From positions 62,001 to 126,000 of the forward strand of contig NZ_JBJHBQ010000005.1 in assembly GCF_050485565.1 (NCBI RefSeq): 64,000 bases of DNA, read 5' to 3'. A model generated the notes under the pieces. It saw only the letters and a list, made by a program, of their open reading frames with translations, was not told where the DNA came from and ran no database searches. Origin of the DNA: Glycocaulis sp050485565 (lineage in GTDB: Bacteria; Pseudomonadota; Alphaproteobacteria; Caulobacterales; Maricaulaceae). The position numbers and the translations under genes were made by a program. Shown here piece by piece: positions 60,718 to 64,000 of the stretch (within the stretch, counting starts at the first letter, position 1; every line of letters begins with the position of its first letter).

Positions 60718-61647
60718 TTGACGAAAATCATTGCCCGCCCCCGCTCGGAAGCCATTGAGAAAAGCTGGGGCAATCTGGACTGGACCAGCGTGTTTGCCGC
60801 CCTGATCTATCCGGCCATTGGTGTCATCGGCATGATCGGCGCCATCACGCTCGGCCTCGCGCTTGAGAGCCTCACTTTCCACTGGTGGTATGTGCCGCTG
60901 ACCATGGCTGTCGGCGCGGTCACGCTGGTAATCTGCAATTTCGGTATCGGCGTCCTGCACCGTATCTGGCAGCACCGCTCCGGCGAGCTGAACTGGCCTG
61001 CCCAGATGCTGACCGCGCTCAATTGCGTGATCGCCATGCAGGGCCGGTTCAAGGACTGGATCAATTACCACTCCCAGCATCACCGCCTGTCGGACAAGCC
61101 CGGCGATCCGCACAACCCGCATGAAAGCAAGGTGTGGGCGTGGTTCGGCTGGATCATCTTCCGCGACCCCAACGATCTGGAGCGCCCGCTGGCCATGTGG
61201 CTGCGCGACATGCCGGGCGTGAAATGGGTGGACCATCACTATAACTGGCTGTCGCTGGTGGTGCATCTGGTGATCCCGGCCCTGATCTATCTGGCAGTCT
61301 TCCTGTCAGGCGGTTCACTCCTTCTGGCCTTCCTGCTCCATGCCGCTGCCGTCACGGCGCGCGGGGTGCAGTTCCACGCCACCACGCTGGGCGTGAACGT
61401 GTTCGGCCATCTCAAGACCCCGGCCTGGCTGGACTGGACGCTGGCCCTGCTGACCGGCGGCGAGGCCATTCACGATCATCACCACGAGCATCCCCAAAGC
61501 GCCCTGCACCTGCCGCGCAAAGGGCTCATCAACCGCGTCGTGGACTATAACGGCACGCTGCTCTTGCTGTTTGAAAAGCTAAAATGGGCCAGTGATCTGA
61601 AGATCGCGCCGCAATTTGCCGTCCAGCCCGCCATTGCGCGCCGCTAG
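60718..61647 (+). CDS. Membrane acyl-lipid/acyl-CoA desaturase
   Basis: 309 aa, starting at a TTG (60718) that has GAGG seven bases upstream; the other in-frame TTG (60712) is too close to it. Three His boxes bind the di-iron centre: HRIWQHR, HSQHH and HDHHHEHP. It has four or more membrane helices. It inserts a double bond, probably delta-9, into acyl chains. Placed next to fabI it may balance unsaturation. Confidence 0.9.
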   Translation: MTKIIARPRSEAIEKSWGNLDWTSVFAALIYPAIGVIGMIGAITLGLALESLTFHWWYVPLTMAVGAVTLVICNFGIGVLHRIWQHRSGELNWPAQMLTALNCVIAMQGRFKDWINYHSQHHRLSDKPGDPHNPHESKVWAWFGWIIFRDPNDLERPLAMWLRDMPGVKWVDHHYNWLSLVVHLVIPALIYLAVFLSGGSLLLAFLLHAAAVTARGVQFHATTLGVNVFGHLKTPAWLDWTLALLTGGEAIHDHHHEHPQSALHLPRKGLINRVVDYNGTLLLLFEKLKWASDLKIAPQFAVQPAIARR

Positions 61648-61760
61648 CGCTAAAGGCCACTATTCCGGCGGGGCATATGCGGGCCGGGATTTGCCCTGGC
61701 CGCCGCGTGCTCTACACCTGATATCAGCCAGACCCGCCATCAGCGAGGGATAACAGAGCC

Positions 61761-62258
61761 GTGCACGACCATTTCCGCCGCTTTGCAGCCTATAATGCCT
61801 GGGCCAATGCCCGGCTCTATGATGCGGCGACCGCGCTCAAAGACACCGAGCGCAAGAAAGAAGTGAAAGCCTATTTCCGCAGCCTTCACGGCACGCTCAA
61901 TCATCTGCTGGTGGCCGACCGGATATGGCTCTACCGGCTGACCGGCGAAGGCGAGGCGCCCGCCCGCCTCGACACCATTCTCTATGAAAATTTCGGTGAG
62001 CTGCGCGCCGCGCGCGAAGCCGAGGATCAGCGCCTGATCGCCTATGTCGCGGGCCTTGACCCGGCGAGCTTCAACACGGTTATCCAGTACGGCAATACGC
62101 GCGGTGAGGCCAAGGAATTGCCGCTGGGCGTGATCCTCGCCCATTTGTTCAATCACCAGACCCATCATCGCGGCCAGGCCAGTCACATATTACGCCAGCT
62201 GGGCGTCACCGAGCCGCCCTCGCTGGACCTGCTCTATTTCGCGCTGCCCGCCGCGTAG
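61761..62258 (+). CDS. DinB-family protein
   Basis: 165 aa from a GTG start. Four-helix bundle with putative metal ligands H48, H132 and H136 (LNHLL, FNHQTHHRGQ). DinB/YfiT-like proteins include thiol-dependent transferases and damage-inducible proteins; the function here is not defined. Its 3' end overlaps the convergent DUF1499 gene by 25 bp. Confidence 0.85.
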   Translation: MHDHFRRFAAYNAWANARLYDAATALKDTERKKEVKAYFRSLHGTLNHLLVADRIWLYRLTGEGEAPARLDTILYENFGELRAAREAEDQRLIAYVAGLDPASFNTVIQYGNTRGEAKELPLGVILAHLFNHQTHHRGQASHILRQLGVTEPPSLDLLYFALPAA

Positions 62259-62647
62259 AAGGCATCCAGCCAGCGCGTGACGCGTTTGCGGTTCACGCCA
62301 AAATCATAAAAGCCCAGAAGCGCGCGCGAATAGATGGCAAGGGCGCTAAAGCCCGGCCCCGCTTCGATGGCCTCGACCGTAATCTTGTCCGTAAAGCGCC
62401 AGACCGCGCTTTTCTGCTCCAGCTCGATCTGCAGACCAGCCTCGTGGACGAGGCGCGTGCGCGGTGCATGAAGGGCAATCGCCTTGAAGCGCGCCAGTGC
62501 GTCCACAGGTGCCATCGCTACGGGTGTGCTGCGCAAGTGTGGCTGCGCAAGGCTTTCATACCCTTCAGGCAGAACCAGGAACCAGCGCGGCTTGCGCGGC
62601 GGGCGCAGCGTTGCAAAATCCAGCGGGACGGGCTCATTTCGCGGCAT
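62234..62647 (-). CDS. DUF1499-like protein
   Basis: 137 aa, no signal. The segment KSAVWRFTDKITVEAIEAGPGFSALAIYSRALLGFYDFGVNRKRVTRWL matches the C-terminal part of DUF1499, a family of small proteins of unknown function often found near membrane genes. It converges with DinB. Confidence 0.75.
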   Translation of the reverse strand: MPRNEPVPLDFATLRPPRKPRWFLVLPEGYESLAQPHLRSTPVAMAPVDALARFKAIALHAPRTRLVHEAGLQIELEQKSAVWRFTDKITVEAIEAGPGFSALAIYSRALLGFYDFGVNRKRVTRWLDAFYAAGSAK

Positions 62648-62783
62648 GGATGGCAGCTCCTGAGATTAAATCCTGGTCAGGTGACGCTATTTCAACCGGG
62701 TCCGGGATGACAGGCCCTGACACGCGCCCTAAACACAGCCCGGACATAGTACGAATTCCTGCCAGACCAACGGATTTTTGACC

Positions 62784-63731
<948 letters not shown>

Positions 63732-63734
63732 GCC

Positions 63735-64000
63735 ATGCGCGCCATCTACCTCATCGCCTGCCGCGAATATCTCTCCTATGTCGCGACATGGGGCTTCTGG
63801 CTGTCGCTGGCGTCGGTCCCGCTTTTCATGCTGGTGGGCGCATCCATTCCCGCGCTGATCCAGTCAGCCGAGCCTGTACGCCATTACGTCATTATCGACG
63901 ACACCAATAGCGGGCTGGATGGCGTGATCCAGGCGTCCATCGAGCGCGAACGCCGCGAGCAGACCCGCGCTGCGCTGGAGGCTGCCGCGGCCGTCTCGGT
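63735..64000 (+). CDS. ABC-2 type permease, 3' truncated
   Basis: The window ends inside the gene after 88 codons. A cytoplasmic N-terminus (MRAIYLIACREYLSYVATWG) is followed by one membrane helix (FWLSLASVPLFMLVGASIPAL) and the start of a large periplasmic domain. This layout is that of NatB-like permeases, with the ATPase gene just upstream. Confidence 0.85.
   Translation, partial: MRAIYLIACREYLSYVATWGFWLSLASVPLFMLVGASIPALIQSAEPVRHYVIIDDTNSGLDGVIQASIERERREQTRAALEAAAAVS

Overview
The window is GC-rich, densely packed chromosomal DNA of an alphaproteobacterium. The gene set and order (rnd-lptC-lptA-lptB-rpoN-hpf-ptsN; ffh-rpsP-rimM-trmD-rplS; oxyR/ahpC-ahpD), several promoters resembling the Caulobacter housekeeping consensus, and a CC0125/CC1285-type lipoprotein at the left edge point to the Caulobacterales/Maricaulales group (Hyphomonadaceae- or Maricaulaceae-like). 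This placement is inference from family knowledge, not from a database search.

Layout. 1-4.95 kb: a lipoprotein fragment, a TonB-dependent receptor behind a Fur-like palindrome, an HSD10-like dehydrogenase and an Ntn asparaginase. 4.95-10.7 kb: the envelope/nitrogen-PTS cluster on the minus strand. 10.8-18.9 kb: a beta-barrel protein, a SpoIIAA-like protein, tRNA-Leu(CAG), an NDUFA9-like protein, uppP, the oxyR/ahpC-ahpD peroxide module, a small membrane protein with an apparently leaderless promoter, and a dicarboxylate symporter. 18.9-22.6 kb: a TadE/TadG pair and gshB overlapping a gamma-glutamylcyclotransferase-like gene. 22.7-25.1 kb: a visibly AT-richer restriction-modification island. 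25.2-32.8 kb: an M20 dipeptidase, a possible structured RNA, and the ffh/ribosomal operon interrupted by three lineage-specific secreted-protein genes, two of which are tandem paralogues. 32.9-38 kb: a GDPD lipoprotein, a Tat-exported D-amino-acid-oxidase-like enzyme whose domain order looks circularly permuted, purA and a PagL-like deacylase. 38.2-41.4 kb: a metal block with a zinc operon (ZIP, ZrgA/DUF2796, DUF3299) carrying two Zur-like boxes, then bacterioferritin and its ferredoxin. 41.6-47.6 kb: gltD-gltB. 47.7-54.7 kb: a 48-residue basic protein, a D-aminoacylase with a BASS transporter, an M28 peptidase, rarD and an epoxide hydrolase. 54.7-58.6 kb: a mazEF-type pair behind a perfect operator palindrome, a LytTR regulator/acyltransferase pair, and a scar containing a putative metalloprotease, a decayed fabI-like fragment and a duplicated acyltransferase tail. 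58.6-64 kb: a methyltransferase, fabI, a desaturase, DinB, DUF1499, and the start of an ABC exporter.

Themes. Much of the window is envelope biogenesis (Lpt, UppP, PagL, FabI, desaturase), metal homeostasis (Fur-like, Zur-like, Bfr/Bfd) and redox defence (OxyR/AhpCD, glutathione). The items most worth a second look are the permuted oxidase, the restriction-modification pair with a QxK-type putative nuclease, the hybrid zinc operon, the gene-debris scar at 57.4-58.65 kb, and the structured region just upstream of ffh.
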